A stretch of 31,331 nucleotides of DNA from Streptosporangiaceae bacterium (GCA_030045215.1 JASIBJ010000292.1:1-31331); one strand, 5' to 3'. Counted from the stretch's first letter, positions 1 to 8,713 are shown. Numbers and translations: made by a program. Notes: generated by a model not told the origin, from the letters alone.

Positions 1-1
1 G

Positions 2-382
2 TTCAGCCGCGTGCTGGCCGACGTACCATGCTCGGGGCTCGGCGCGTTGCGCCGCCGGCCCGAGGCGCGCTGGCGGCGAACCGCCGATTCGCTCGCTGGC
101 CTGGACGAACTTCAGCGGGACCTCCTGCGGACCGCGCTCGACTCCGCCCGGCCCGGCGGCGTGGTCGGCTACGTCACGTGCTCGCCGCTCCTGGCCGAGA
201 CCCGCGACGTCGTCGCGGCCGTGCTCACCGACCGGCCAGGGACCGAGGTACTGGACGCGCCCGGAGTGCTCGCGGAGGTGCCCGGGCTGAGCTGCCCGGA
301 GCCGTATCAGCGGTACGCCCAGTTCTGGCCGCACCGGCACGGCACGGACGCCATGTTCGTCGCCCTGCTGCGCCGCGGCTAG
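2..382 (+). CDS. rsmB: RsmB-type rRNA cytosine-C5 methyltransferase, C-terminal fragment
   Basis: This is the 3' end of a NOL1/NOP2/Sun family RNA m5C methyltransferase; the reading frame is open to the left window edge, so the N-terminal part lies outside. Visible family motifs are DVPCSGLG (motif IV, holding a conserved Pro-Cys) and, about 50 residues later, YVTCSP (motif VI, holding the catalytic cysteine in this family). The protein ends with the usual QFWPHRHGTDAMFVA block that precedes the C-terminus in RsmB. In this family one cysteine attacks C6 of the target cytosine and the other releases the product, with S-adenosylmethionine as methyl donor; RsmB modifies C967 of 16S rRNA. In many actinobacteria rsmB lies near fmt and rpe, and an rpe gene does occur downstream here, after about 5 kb of other genes. 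Family assignment is firm; the exact target is by homology. Confidence 0.87.
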   Translation, partial: FSRVLADVPCSGLGALRRRPEARWRRTADSLAGLDELQRDLLRTALDSARPGGVVGYVTCSPLLAETRDVVAAVLTDRPGTEVLDAPGVLAEVPGLSCPEPYQRYAQFWPHRHGTDAMFVALLRRG

Positions 383-428
383 CGGGTTAGCATCGGCGGT
401 AAGCGGAACTTCGGGGTGAGGAACCGAC

Positions 429-1649
429 GTGCCTGCAGAAACCGAGACAGACGGTGTCAGCCCGGTGCCGAGGAGCTACCCGTTCAGCCGCGTCCGGCTT
501 GAACCAGATCCGCACTACGCACAGCTGCGCCGCAGCGAGCCGGTGTGCCGGGTGCAGCTGCCGTACGGCCCGCCGGCCTGGCTGGTGACCGACTACCACC
601 TCACCAGGGTCGTGCTCGGCGATTCCCGCTTCAGCCGGGCCGCCGCCGTTGGCCGTGACAACCCCCGCGAGTCCCCGGTCGACACCTCGCAGTTCGCCGA
701 GAGCGTCAACAGCATGGATCCGCCTGCCCACTCCCGGATCCGCCAGCTGGCCGGCAAGGCGTTCACGCCCCGCCGGGCGGAGGCGCTGCGGCCGAGGGCC
801 CGGGAGATCGCCTCCGCGCTGCTTGACGACATGGTGGCAGTCGGCCCGCCGTGCGACCTGGTCAGCAGCTTCTCCTTCGCCTTCCCCGCGATCATCATCT
901 GCGAGCTGCTTGGCATCCCTGATGCCGACCGGGGAATGTTCCGGGCCTGGACCGACGCGATCGTGTCGACGACCGGATCGGTCACCGAGTCAGGGCAGGA
1001 TGCCTACGTGCAGCTCGCCGGGTACATGGCGGGCCTGTTCGCGCAGCGGCGCACAGATCCCGGCGATGATCTGCTGACCGGGCTGGTGCAGGCGCGCGAC
1101 AACCAGGACCGGCTGACCGAGAGCGAGTTGCTGTTCCTCGGCATGGCGCTGCTGGTCGGCGGCTACGAGACCACCGCGCGTCAGATCACGAACATGGTCT
1201 ATACGCTGCTGGCGCATCCCGTGCAGCTTCGTCAGCTCCGCGAGCAGCCGGAAATGCTGCCCCGGGCAGTCGAGGAGATGCTGCGGTTCATCGTGTTCGG
1301 TAGCGCGATCAACGCGCGGATCGCGACGGCCGACATCGAGGTCGGGAACGTGCTCGTGCGGGCGGGGGAGCCGGTGCTGTGCTCGCGAAGCTCGGCCAAT
1401 CACGACGAGAACGTGTTCGCCAATCCCGACGAGCTCGACTTCGGCCGGGATCCCAATCCGCACGTCGCCTTCGGGTACGGGCCGCACTTCTGCCTCGGGG
1501 CGAATCTTGCCCGGATGGAGCTGCAGGTGGCGCTCGGCACGATCTTGTCCCGGCTGCCGGGGCTGCGGATGGCGGTGCCGGAGGAAAGCCTGGCCTGGAA
1601 CACGGTAACGGTGATGCGCGGCCTGTCCGCGTTCCCGGTCGCCTGGTGA
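429..1649 (+). CDS. Cytochrome P450 (bacterial class I type)
   Basis: A full-length soluble P450 of 406 residues. The oxygen-binding I-helix motif is GGYETT (residues 244-249), the K-helix ExxR is E283-R286, and the heme-ligand loop is FGYGPHFCLG (348-357) with the proximal cysteine at 355. The acid-alcohol pair of the I helix is Glu-Thr, common in actinobacterial CYP105/CYP107-like enzymes. Such enzymes hydroxylate or epoxidise small molecules using electrons from a ferredoxin; no ferredoxin or reductase gene is next to it, so redox partners must come from elsewhere. The GTG start lies shortly after a purine-rich GGGGTGAGGA stretch that can act as ribosome binding site. There is no biosynthetic cluster around it, so the substrate cannot be inferred. 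The gene ends facing the minus-strand propeller gene across a strong terminator. Confidence 0.94.
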   Translation: MPAETETDGVSPVPRSYPFSRVRLEPDPHYAQLRRSEPVCRVQLPYGPPAWLVTDYHLTRVVLGDSRFSRAAAVGRDNPRESPVDTSQFAESVNSMDPPAHSRIRQLAGKAFTPRRAEALRPRAREIASALLDDMVAVGPPCDLVSSFSFAFPAIIICELLGIPDADRGMFRAWTDAIVSTTGSVTESGQDAYVQLAGYMAGLFAQRRTDPGDDLLTGLVQARDNQDRLTESELLFLGMALLVGGYETTARQITNMVYTLLAHPVQLRQLREQPEMLPRAVEEMLRFIVFGSAINARIATADIEVGNVLVRAGEPVLCSRSSANHDENVFANPDELDFGRDPNPHVAFGYGPHFCLGANLARMELQVALGTILSRLPGLRMAVPEESLAWNTVTVMRGLSAFPVAW

Positions 1650-1702
1650 CGGGCGCGGTGGCGGCCGCTCTCATGACGACCGGCCGGTGAGCATGAAGGG
1701 CG

Positions 1703-1733
1703 GGCCGGGACGCGGGCACGCCGCGTCCCGGCC
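1703..1733. terminator. Bidirectional hairpin terminator between convergent genes
   Basis: A perfect 13-bp inverted repeat, GGCCGGGACGCGG at 1703-1715 and its complement at 1721-1733, with a 5-nt loop. It sits in the 92-bp space between the stop of the P450 gene and the stop of the opposing propeller gene. There is no T run on either side, which is common for actinobacterial terminators. It can serve both transcripts. Confidence 0.78.
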
Positions 1734-1741
1734 GGCTGCGG

Positions 1742-2944
1742 TCAGGACTTGACGAACGTGATGCCGAGCGGCGCGCTCTGGTAGTTGGCCGTCCCGGTGC
1801 CCTGCAGGACGGTGCCGACCGGCGTGTTGGTCGCCGGGTCGATGACGGTGATGTCACCGTCGAGGATGTTGCCCACCCAGACCTGGGAGCCATCAGGCGT
1901 GACCGCGACCGAGGCGGGCTGGCGCCCGGTGGGCACGGTCGTGATCAGGGCGCCGCTGGCCGCGTTGATCACCGACACCTCGTCGGCGTTCAGGTCGGCG
2001 ACGTAGAGCGTACTGCCGTCCGGGGTGACCGCAACGGCGTACGGCTCCTGGCCGGCCGCGAACTCGTTCGTGACCTGGCCGGTCGCGGCGTTGATGACCA
2101 GCACCTGGTTCGTCGCCGGGCTCGTGACGTACAGCGTGCTGCCGTCCGGGCTGATCGCGATGCCCTGCGCCCCGGCCGCAACGCGGGTATGGCCGACGAC
2201 CGTGCCGCTGGCCGTGTCGATCGTGGTGACGCCGGACTCGGCGGTGACGTAGGCACGGCTGCCGTCCGGGCTGAAGACCACCTGCCGCGGAGCGGTACCG
2301 ACCCTGATGTCACCGGTCACCGTGTCGGTGGCGGTGGAGATCACCGCGACGACGTCGGACCCGCCGGGGCCAGTGTCACCGCCGGTCACCGTCGCGTACA
2401 CCTCGCTGCCGTTCGGTGAGACCGCGACGTCCTGCGGGTACGGACCGACATAGATCGGGGTCTCCGCCCCGGTCGTCGGGTTCGCCGCGATGACGTCGTA
2501 CTGACCGGTCTCGGCGATGAACACCTGGGAGCCGTCCGGCGTGACGGCGACGCCCTCGGGCGTGTCGGCGTCCAGGATCGGCGACAGGATCGTGTCGGTG
2601 GCGACGTTCACGCCGACGACCTCGTAGCCGCCGGCCGCGGCCACGTACGCGGTGTAGTCCGTGCCCGCGTCGGCGGCGCTGAGCCCAGTTTCACGCTTGA
2701 GCGTGAATTTCTCGCCGGCCCTGACCGAGGTGGTGTGCTGTGGGGCGTTGACCGGCTTCGCCGCGTGGGTGACGAACGCACCTGAGCCGTAGGCGGCGGC
2801 TGGTGCTATCACGAGCGCGGCCGCGATTGCGGTGATCCACCACAGGCTGACCGCGCGCCGCCTGGACTTGCGGGTCGGGCCGGCCTGGGTGGCCGTGGCC
2901 GCCCCGGCCGCGTTGCCCGACGGGCTTGCTGAGTCTGCAGACAC
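1742..2944 (-). CDS. Membrane-anchored YVTN/YncE-type beta-propeller protein
   Basis: A 400-residue protein with a short cytoplasmic tail rich in Arg/Lys (about residues 22-30), one membrane segment (about 31-57) and a long outside domain of repeated blades. Each blade carries the pattern VTPDGSxxY/VSPNGSxxY followed by a turn and a VxVINAATG-like strand; six such PDG/PNG turns are clear and a seventh blade probably closes from both ends. This is the YVTN/YncE 40-residue repeat family, seven-bladed propellers of mostly unknown ligand. The GTG start is preceded by GAGAGGAGAAC, a good ribosome binding site. It follows the phosphoesterase gene by 21 bp on the same strand, so the two are probably one transcript and may act together outside the cell. 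I cannot name a ligand. Confidence 0.85.
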   Translation of the reverse strand: MSADSASPSGNAAGAATATQAGPTRKSRRRAVSLWWITAIAAALVIAPAAAYGSGAFVTHAAKPVNAPQHTTSVRAGEKFTLKRETGLSAADAGTDYTAYVAAAGGYEVVGVNVATDTILSPILDADTPEGVAVTPDGSQVFIAETGQYDVIAANPTTGAETPIYVGPYPQDVAVSPNGSEVYATVTGGDTGPGGSDVVAVISTATDTVTGDIRVGTAPRQVVFSPDGSRAYVTAESGVTTIDTASGTVVGHTRVAAGAQGIAISPDGSTLYVTSPATNQVLVINAATGQVTNEFAAGQEPYAVAVTPDGSTLYVADLNADEVSVINAASGALITTVPTGRQPASVAVTPDGSQVWVGNILDGDITVIDPATNTPVGTVLQGTGTANYQSAPLGITFVKS

Positions 2945-2965
2945 TGTAGGTTCTCCTCTCGCCCG

Positions 2966-4462
2966 TCAGATGTCGCGGGTGGTGTTGCGCGGTCGCGGCC
3001 TCGGTCCGACCTGCTGGACGGGCACCGTCTGGCTGGCCGTCGGGAACTCGGGCGCGGGCAGGGTGTTGACGTTGATGGCGGCCTGCGCGAGCGTGCGCTT
3101 GGTGCCAGGCAGGTACGGCACGGCGCTCGGGAACTGGGGGAACCCGAACGCCGAGAGCAGGTTGCCGAAGGTCTGGCGCCGCCATGAGGTGATGTTGGGG
3201 ATGGTGACCCCGGTCAGCGCTTCGAGGAACTGCAGCACGGAGGTGTGGTCGAACGTCTCGCTGGCGATCCAGCCGCCCTGGGTCCAGGGCGAGATGATCA
3301 TGCACGGCACCCGGAAACCGCCCCCGATCGGCCAGTTCGGGTCGCTGCCGACCTGGATGAACTCATCCGCCGTGCCGGCCGGCGGAGTCGGCGGCGGCAC
3401 GTGGTCGAACAGTCCGTCGTTCTCGTCGTAGTTGAGGATGAACACGGTCTTGGCCCACACGTCCGGGTTGGCGGCGATCGCGTCGATCTTGCTGGCGACG
3501 AAGTCGGCCCCGGCCGCCGGGGTGTAGTCCGGGTGCTCGGACTGATAACTGGTCGGGATCAGCCAGGACACGGTGGGCAGCCGGTCGTGGATAGCATCCC
3601 ACTCGAACTGGCCGGGGGAGAACGTCCGCAGCCCGCTCTGGAACAGCGTGGAGCCTGCCGGCGCGTTCTGGAAGTTCTTGAACATCTCGAGCGGGTTGCA
3701 CTCGTAGTTGTCGACCTCCTGGTAGACCTGCCACTTGACGCCCGCGTCGGTCAGCGCCTCCGGGTAGCTCTGCCACTCGTAGGGAGTGGGGTCGATGTTG
3801 CTGGTGATCGGGCCGCCCGCCACGCCCTGAGGGTCGATCCAGGCACTCCAGTGGTACAGCCGGTTCGGCCAGGTCGGGCCGAGAACCGAGCAGTGGTAGT
3901 TGTCGCAGATGGTGAAGTTCTCGGCCAGCGCGAAGTGGAATGGGATGTCGTCGCGCGTGAGGTAGTTCATGACGTAAGGGCCGGCCGTGCCCTTCGCCGC
4001 GATCTGCGAAGGAACGAAGTTGTCAAGCGCGCCGTTGTCCCACTGCGTGTGCTGGTAGTACCAGGCGTGGCTCATCGACGGTTCGGATTGCCCGCTCGTG
4101 GTCAGCGTGTTGTTGTGCCACGGGAGCAGGTAGCCGTCAGGGTTGGTGTACTGGTTCGGGTTCGAGGCCGGCGGCGTGGTCGGACACGGCTGGTAGAACA
4201 CCGAGTTTCCGGTGCTCAGCGTGATGGCGGTGGGGTCGGAGAAACCGCGGACGCCGGGCAGCGTGCCGAAGTAGTGGTCGAACGACCGGTTCTCCTGCAT
4301 GAGAATGACCACGTGCTTGATATCGCTACGGCTTCCGGTGCCGCGCTGAGGCCCGGAAGCGAGCGCCCGGCGCACATTGCCGGGCAGGAACTCGGCCGCG
4401 AACGCGGCGGCAGTGGCGGCACCCGCCGTTGTCAGCAGGCGCCGTCTGGTGAGCTCTGGCAT
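2966..4462 (-). CDS. Tat-exported phosphoesterase / phospholipase C family protein
   Basis: A 498-residue member of the PF04185 phosphoesterase family, which includes bacterial phospholipases C and acid phosphatases. The N-terminus has a twin-arginine signal, TRRRLLT at residues 5-11, followed by an alanine-rich hydrophobic stretch. The family metal-site motif QENRSFDHYFG occupies residues 56-66, and a later NYDENDGLFDHVPPP segment carries further acidic and histidine metal ligands. It therefore likely cleaves phosphate esters, perhaps phospholipids, at the cell surface or outside. I chose the ATG at 4462 rather than the in-frame TTG at 4498 because GGAG lies at good spacing in front of it and the Tat motif then sits at the usual distance from the start. 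The C-terminal extra domain of some haemolytic enzymes is absent. It is the first gene of a two-gene unit with the propeller protein. Confidence 0.9.
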   Translation of the reverse strand: MPELTRRRLLTTAGAATAAAFAAEFLPGNVRRALASGPQRGTGSRSDIKHVVILMQENRSFDHYFGTLPGVRGFSDPTAITLSTGNSVFYQPCPTTPPASNPNQYTNPDGYLLPWHNNTLTTSGQSEPSMSHAWYYQHTQWDNGALDNFVPSQIAAKGTAGPYVMNYLTRDDIPFHFALAENFTICDNYHCSVLGPTWPNRLYHWSAWIDPQGVAGGPITSNIDPTPYEWQSYPEALTDAGVKWQVYQEVDNYECNPLEMFKNFQNAPAGSTLFQSGLRTFSPGQFEWDAIHDRLPTVSWLIPTSYQSEHPDYTPAAGADFVASKIDAIAANPDVWAKTVFILNYDENDGLFDHVPPPTPPAGTADEFIQVGSDPNWPIGGGFRVPCMIISPWTQGGWIASETFDHTSVLQFLEALTGVTIPNITSWRRQTFGNLLSAFGFPQFPSAVPYLPGTKRTLAQAAINVNTLPAPEFPTASQTVPVQQVGPRPRPRNTTRDI

Positions 4463-4620
4463 AGGCTTGCTCCGTCCGTGACGTGCAGTTAGTAGCAACC
4501 CGGACGATCCAGTTGCCGGACGGCAGCGTCACCACGGCCAGGTGAATGGCCGGGAATACGGCGATGAAGGTTTAGCCCGGCGCTGGCCGAATGGCCGGCT
4601 TAAGCCGCGTCGTGCCGTTC

Positions 4621-5358
4621 CTAATGGGCGGCAGTAAGGGACCGGTCACGCTGACCCGGGACGCGCCTCGTTCCGATATCTGCGCGTTTTCCCTGGGCGT
4701 AGCCGTCGTCATAGCCGCTGCCCGTGTACGTCGTACGGGCTGTCCTGGTATGCGGATAGGCCGCCGCGACGTTGCGGCGGATCACGAGGGAGCGGTCGGC
4801 GAGCACGAGCGCGGCGCTGGTCTGACCATCGGGGACGACCGACGCGGTCTGCTCCGCGCGCTCCTCGGCTGCCCGCACCCTCGCGGTGACCGCGGCCGCG
4901 AAGCCGAGCAGCCAACTGCGCCGCCAGGCGCGCACGTTGGCTACCCGGACCGGGACCTCGGCCGCTACCAGGCCGTGCCACATCTGGATCAGCACCGACG
5001 TGTAGAGGAGGTCGGTGCGCTCGAGGTCCGAGGCGTAGCCGAAGATGTGGACGCGCAGCGTGCCATCCTCAGCAGTCACCAGAATCGGCTGGCAGCGCAG
5101 CGCCGAGGCCAAGCCGCACAGCAGGTGCGCGCGGACCCGGCCCCACGGGTTGTAGATGTCCACGAGGCGGCTGTCCGGCTTGTCGGTCTCCGGTCGCTGC
5201 GCGGCCAGCAAGGCGCGGTCGATGCCGTACTTGGCCATGAGCTCGGCCGCCTTGGCCGTCAGGGCCTCTGCCTCGGCCTGGGTCACGCCTTCGCCTTCGG
5301 CCTTGGCCAGTAGCTTGCGCACCCGGTCGAGTAGCCGGTCTGATGCCTCGACAGTCAA
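4621..5358 (-). CDS. DUF2786 domain protein
   Basis: A 245-residue protein whose first 45 or so residues ([14 protein letters not shown] ... [11 protein letters not shown]) match the short helical DUF2786 domain, common in actinobacteria and their phages; function unknown. The rest is a mixed region with a hydrophobic patch near [13 protein letters not shown] and a basic, Tyr/Gly-rich tail. The frame is open far upstream (to 6231), but that part is antisense to rpe. I placed the start at the TTG at 5358 because GGAGG lies just ahead and the domain begins at once; spacing is tight, so the start is uncertain. It is divergent from rpe, leaving about 110 bp for two promoters. No catalytic motif is visible. 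Confidence 0.75.
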   Translation of the reverse strand: MTVEASDRLLDRVRKLLAKAEGEGVTQAEAEALTAKAAELMAKYGIDRALLAAQRPETDKPDSRLVDIYNPWGRVRAHLLCGLASALRCQPILVTAEDGTLRVHIFGYASDLERTDLLYTSVLIQMWHGLVAAEVPVRVANVRAWRRSWLLGFAAAVTARVRAAEERAEQTASVVPDGQTSAALVLADRSLVIRRNVAAAYPHTRTARTTYTGSGYDDGYAQGKRADIGTRRVPGQRDRSLTAAH

Positions 5359-5469
5359 CCCGCCTCCACGTCGGTCGCATCGAACGTAGCGGCTAGGTCC
5401 GACACTCGACGCGAGTTCCCGGCCCGCCCGGGCCAGGCGGCTCGCGACCGGCCTAGACTCAGCCGTGTT

Positions 5470-6150
5470 ATGAGCATGCAGATAGCGCCGAGCCTCCTGG
5501 CCGCTGACTTCGCCCGGCTTGCCGACGACGCCTACGCGGTGTCGGAAACGGCTGACTGGCTCCACGTCGACGTGATGGACGGCCATTTCGTGCCCAACCT
5601 CACAATAGGGCTGCCAGTCGTGGAGGCGCTGCACCGGCACGCGCGGCTGCCGCTTGACTGTCACCTCATGATCGAGCAGCCCGACCTGTGGGCCGTCCAG
5701 TACGCGGAGGCCGGCGCGCGCAACGTCACCATCCACGCCGAGGCAGCGAGCGCGCCCATCCGGACCCTGCGAAATATCCGCACGGCCGGGGCGCGGGCCG
5801 GGCTGGCCTTTAATCCGTCGACCGCCATCGAGCCCTACGAAGACCTGCTGCCCGAGGTCGACATGCTGCTGCTGATGACGATCGAGCCCGGCTTCGGCGG
5901 CCAGGACTTCATGGACCTCGTCCTGCCGAAGGTCCGCCGGGCGCGCGCGGCCATTGACGGCCATGGTGGCGAGATCTGGCTGCAGGTCGACGGCGGCGTC
6001 AGCGAGCGCACGATCGAGCGCTGCGCGGAGGCAGGCGCCGACATGTTCGTCGCCGGAACTGCCGTGTACGGCAGCGACGACCCGGCGGCCGCCGTCAAGA
6101 TGCTGCGCGACCTGGCCGAGGCGGCTGTAGGGCCGCATACGGCAACCTAG
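5470..6150 (+). CDS. rpe: Ribulose-phosphate 3-epimerase
   Basis: A complete 226-residue TIM-barrel enzyme of the pentose phosphate pathway that interconverts ribulose 5-phosphate and xylulose 5-phosphate. Metal and acid-base residues are all present: H32 and D34 in [13 protein letters not shown]65 in DCHLMI, and D174 in LQVDGGV. The phosphate-binding loop [10 protein letters not shown] (136-145) has Glu where many homologues have Asn, which is usual in actinobacteria. The downstream polymerase gene starts 4 nt after its stop, so they are likely co-transcribed. Ribulose 5-phosphate is also the substrate of the RibB half of RibBA encoded at 18068-19447, and rpe commonly lies near rsmB and rib genes in actinobacteria. 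Confidence 0.96.
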   Translation: MSMQIAPSLLAADFARLADDAYAVSETADWLHVDVMDGHFVPNLTIGLPVVEALHRHARLPLDCHLMIEQPDLWAVQYAEAGARNVTIHAEAASAPIRTLRNIRTAGARAGLAFNPSTAIEPYEDLLPEVDMLLLMTIEPGFGGQDFMDLVLPKVRRARAAIDGHGGEIWLQVDGGVSERTIERCAEAGADMFVAGTAVYGSDDPAAAVKMLRDLAEAAVGPHTAT

Positions 6151-6154
6151 CCGC

Positions 6155-7138
6155 GTGGCCGGCGAGGAGCGGGACGGAGTCAAGCTCACCCACCTCGACC
6201 AGCCTCTGTTTGACGAGGCCGCCGCGACCAAGCGGGATCTGGTGGACTACCTCGATGCCATTGCCGGGTTCCTGATCCCGCACCTGGCCGACCGCCCCCT
6301 GTCGGTAGTCAGGGTGCGGCCCGGCCAGCCGCCGTTCATGCAGAAGAACGTGCCGAAGTACACGCCGCCATGGGTGCCGACGATTTCGCTGTGGGCCGAG
6401 AGCTCGCAACGTCAGGTGTCCTACGCCGTGTGCAACGATCGGCGCACGCTGCTGTGGCTGGCCAACCAGCGCGCCGTCGAATACCACCCGACGCTGGTGC
6501 GGGCCGGTAGCTGGCAGTATCCCGATTACCTCGTGCTCGACATTGATCCGCCGTCGCCCGACGCGTTTGGGCTGGCGGTCGAGGCCGCCTTCCTGGTTCG
6601 CGAGGCGCTGGCCGGCTCGGGGCTGGCCGGCGTGGTCAAGACCAGCGGGGCGAAGGGGCTGCACGTGTTCGTGCCGCTCCAGCCCGAGACCAGCATGGCG
6701 GATGCCGCCGCGGTCACCAGGGCGATAGCGATCAGGGCCGAGCGGCTCGACCCGGAGTTGGCCACGACCGCGTTCATTCGCGAAGACCGGGGCGGCAAGG
6801 TGTTCCTGGACTCAACCAGGGCGGGCGGCGCGACGGTGGTCTCGGTTTACAGCCCGCGCGTGCGGCCGGGCGTGCCGGTCTCCTTCCCGGTGGCATGGGA
6901 CGAGCTCCGGTCGGTCAGCCCGGCCGACTTCACCGTCCTGACGGCCGCTCGGCTGCTGGACGCATCGGGAGACCGGTGGGCGAGCCTGATGCCCGCCCCC
7001 CAGCAGCTGCCCGCCGACCTCGTAGCGGAGGGCCACACGGTCCCGGTGGCACGAGTCCAGGCCATGCACGAGGGTAAACGCCGGGCCCGCGCTCGCCGCG
7101 CTGGCGACGCCGCCTCCTCATCGCAGGGCGAGCCGTGA
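6155..7138 (+). CDS. LigD-type polymerase/primase domain protein (stand-alone)
   Basis: A 327-residue archaeo-eukaryotic primase-like polymerase of the LigD PolDom family, which fills gaps and adds nucleotides during non-homologous end joining. The catalytic DxD is in LVLDIDPP (near residue 130), the SGAKGLHV motif with its conserved His follows, and the third metal Asp is in KVFLDSTR. The conserved SVYSPRVRPGVPVS stretch is also present. No ligase or nuclease domain is attached, and no Ku or ligase gene is in the window, so partners must be elsewhere. The GTG start lies 4 nt after the rpe stop with no clear ribosome binding site, consistent with translational coupling. Its stop is 2 nt from that of the convergent dioxygenase gene. 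The last 30 residues are basic (KRRARARRAG). Confidence 0.9.
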   Translation: MAGEERDGVKLTHLDQPLFDEAAATKRDLVDYLDAIAGFLIPHLADRPLSVVRVRPGQPPFMQKNVPKYTPPWVPTISLWAESSQRQVSYAVCNDRRTLLWLANQRAVEYHPTLVRAGSWQYPDYLVLDIDPPSPDAFGLAVEAAFLVREALAGSGLAGVVKTSGAKGLHVFVPLQPETSMADAAAVTRAIAIRAERLDPELATTAFIREDRGGKVFLDSTRAGGATVVSVYSPRVRPGVPVSFPVAWDELRSVSPADFTVLTAARLLDASGDRWASLMPAPQQLPADLVAEGHTVPVARVQAMHEGKRRARARRAGDAASSSQGEP

Positions 7139-7140
7139 CG

Positions 7141-8142
7141 CTAGCCGGTCGGGTAGCCGCTGCGCCAGACTGCGTATTCGGGGCACAGCGGCCGGCCGGC
7201 CTCGGGACGGCTGATCCACAGCCGCAGGAGGTGCCGCTGGTGGGTGGGATCATCCGGGTCGTCGGCAAACGCGGTGCGGGTATGCACCGTCACAAAGTTG
7301 TTGAGGAACTGCAGGTCGCCGGTCTGCAACCGCATGCCGACCGCGATCCCCGGTCGCTTGGCCAGCGACTCGAAGTACAGGAAGCAGGAGACTTCGTCCG
7401 CGGTCAGCCGGGGAACCTCGGCGAAGCGCATGGCCGACATGGCCCGGCCCGTCCTGACCGTTGCGGACAGCACTCCGCCGAAGTAGCTATACAGCGGCTC
7501 CAGGTACCAGCCTGGCGACCCCGGCGGCTCCTCGCTACGCCAGTCCGTCGGGAAGTTCTTGCTGAGGATGGGCAGGTATTCGGGATGCTCGTCGATCACG
7601 ATGTTGTACAGCAGCCCTGAGCTGGCGACGAAGCTCTCCCCGCCGTACAGCGCAGGCCGCAGGCACATCAGGCCGACGATGTCGGTCGAGTCGGTGTGAA
7701 ACCCCAGGTCCTCGTTCGTGGCGTAGGCCCGTTCATAAGGACCGCGCCTGCCCAGGTCGCGGATGTGGCCGACCAGGTCGCCAGCACGGTTCTGCGGCAC
7801 GAGATGTCCCATGTGCCGGCCGATGCCCCAGTAGATGGTGGCAGCCTGCTCCTGCGTGAACCGGTCATAGATCGGCAGCCCGCGCAGCAGGACTAGCCCC
7901 TGGCCGTGCTCGAGCCGGTCGAGGATGTCGTCGATCCGCCGGCGGAAATGAGGAAGCGGGAAGTCTTCTGCTCCGATTCCGGTCAGGGGCCGCAACCCCT
8001 GGCCGGAGACGTGCGCGAGCGCCCTCTCGAAGTCGGTGAAGTCCTCCTCGCCCAGCTGGATAATCCACCGGTCGGTGTCGCCGAGGTCATTGCCGCGCCA
8101 CACGCTTGGCCGGACGACCGGCTCCGTCAGCACCTCAGCCAC
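7141..8142 (-). CDS. TauD/TfdA-like Fe(II)/2-oxoglutarate dioxygenase family protein
   Basis: A 333-residue protein of the TauD/clavaminate synthase-like fold. The facial triad is visible: H149-x-D151 in GFHTDSTD and the distal H287 in VHTRTAF, followed by an Arg in LLRLWISR that would bind the 2-oxoglutarate carboxylate. The GxGLVLLRGLP segment before the core is also typical. These enzymes couple oxidative decarboxylation of 2-oxoglutarate to hydroxylation of a small substrate; the substrate is unknown. I prefer the GTG at 8142 (or the adjacent TTG at 8145) because AAGGGAG lies at good spacing; the frame is open to a GTG at 8190 with no ribosome binding site. It is divergent from the YCII/ECF42 pair and convergent with the polymerase gene. 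Confidence 0.87.
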   Translation of the reverse strand: MAEVLTEPVVRPSVWRGNDLGDTDRWIIQLGEEDFTDFERALAHVSGQGLRPLTGIGAEDFPLPHFRRRIDDILDRLEHGQGLVLLRGLPIYDRFTQEQAATIYWGIGRHMGHLVPQNRAGDLVGHIRDLGRRGPYERAYATNEDLGFHTDSTDIVGLMCLRPALYGGESFVASSGLLYNIVIDEHPEYLPILSKNFPTDWRSEEPPGSPGWYLEPLYSYFGGVLSATVRTGRAMSAMRFAEVPRLTADEVSCFLYFESLAKRPGIAVGMRLQTGDLQFLNNFVTVHTRTAFADDPDDPTHQRHLLRLWISRPEAGRPLCPEYAVWRSGYPTG

Positions 8143-8290
8143 CAAGCGCTCCCTTACCACGCATGCGCCGTCAGCGGCGAGCGGAACCACTCGCTGGCGC
8201 TGTCAAGCTCATTACAGCCTGACTCGCAGCCCTTGCCCAGGCCCGGCAATGCGGCCGCGACCGGCTCTCGGGAAGAATCTTTGCCAGGGT

Positions 8291-8317
8291 TGTTGATTCG
8301 CGCCGGGACCGCTCGTC
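8291..8317 (+). promoter_or_regulatory. Candidate ECF42-dependent promoter
   Basis: TGTTGA at 8291-8296 is separated by 17 nt from CGTC at 8314-8317. From memory, ECF42 sigma factors recognise a -35 like TGTCGA and a -10 like CG(A/T)C; this site matches five of six and four of four bases. It lies about 45 nt upstream of the YCII gene that precedes the sigma gene, the position expected for autoregulation. It is a hand-found match and not proven. Confidence 0.4.
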
Positions 8318-8361
8318 GGGTTAGTGCAGGCATTCCGACCTACGAGAAGCTAGGAGCCGTG

Positions 8362-8709
8362 ATGGCGGAGTACATGATCTTGATCTACGAGCAGGAGAAG
8401 CCCTACCAGGACATGGATGAGGCCGCGGGGCGGCAAGTCCTGGAGTCGCACCTGCGGTTCCAGGACCAGATCAGCGAACTCGGCGGCACGCTGGTCGCCG
8501 GCAACGCGCTCGAGTCGTCCGCGACCGCCACGACGATCCGTAGCGACGTGGTCACCGACGGCCCGTTCGCCGAGACCAAGGAGGTTTTGGGCGGCTACTA
8601 CCTGATCGAAGCCGGCGACCTAGACCAGGCGCTCGAGATCGCCAAGCTGTGCCCGGCGGCCCACGGAGGCGTTGAGGTCCGCCCGATCAGGGTCTTCTCC
8701 GGCGGCTGA
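8362..8709 (+). CDS. YCII-related / DGPF-domain protein
   Basis: A 115-residue protein beginning MAEYMILIYEQE and containing the hallmark DGPFAETKE motif, then GGYYLIEAGDLDQALEIAK, ending with VRPI. This is the small alpha/beta YCII fold (dimeric alpha-beta barrel relatives). Members with the DGPF motif are almost always encoded beside ECF42 sigma factors, as here; their biochemical role is unsettled. The ATG is preceded by TAGGAGCC, a good ribosome binding site. The sigma factor gene begins 4 nt after its stop. Confidence 0.9.
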   Translation: MAEYMILIYEQEKPYQDMDEAAGRQVLESHLRFQDQISELGGTLVAGNALESSATATTIRSDVVTDGPFAETKEVLGGYYLIEAGDLDQALEIAKLCPAAHGGVEVRPIRVFSGG

Positions 8710-8713
8710 CCAG

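Noticed and set aside
3245..4492. 415-residue open frame antisense to the phosphoesterase gene
   Set aside because: Composition is Arg/Val/Gly-rich without motifs, while the minus strand encodes a clear PF04185 enzyme; a GC-skew shadow.
4596..4607. 12-bp palindrome CGGCTTAAGCCG downstream of the DUF2786 gene
   Set aside because: No loop for a hairpin and no partner site; could be chance.
5875..5904. Glu for Asn in the Rpe loop [10 protein letters not shown]
   Set aside because: Common in actinobacterial Rpe; catalytic residues H32, D34, H65 and D174 are intact.
5359..6231. N-terminal extension of the DUF2786 frame
   Set aside because: It is antisense to rpe; the domain and a GGAGG site support the start at 5358.
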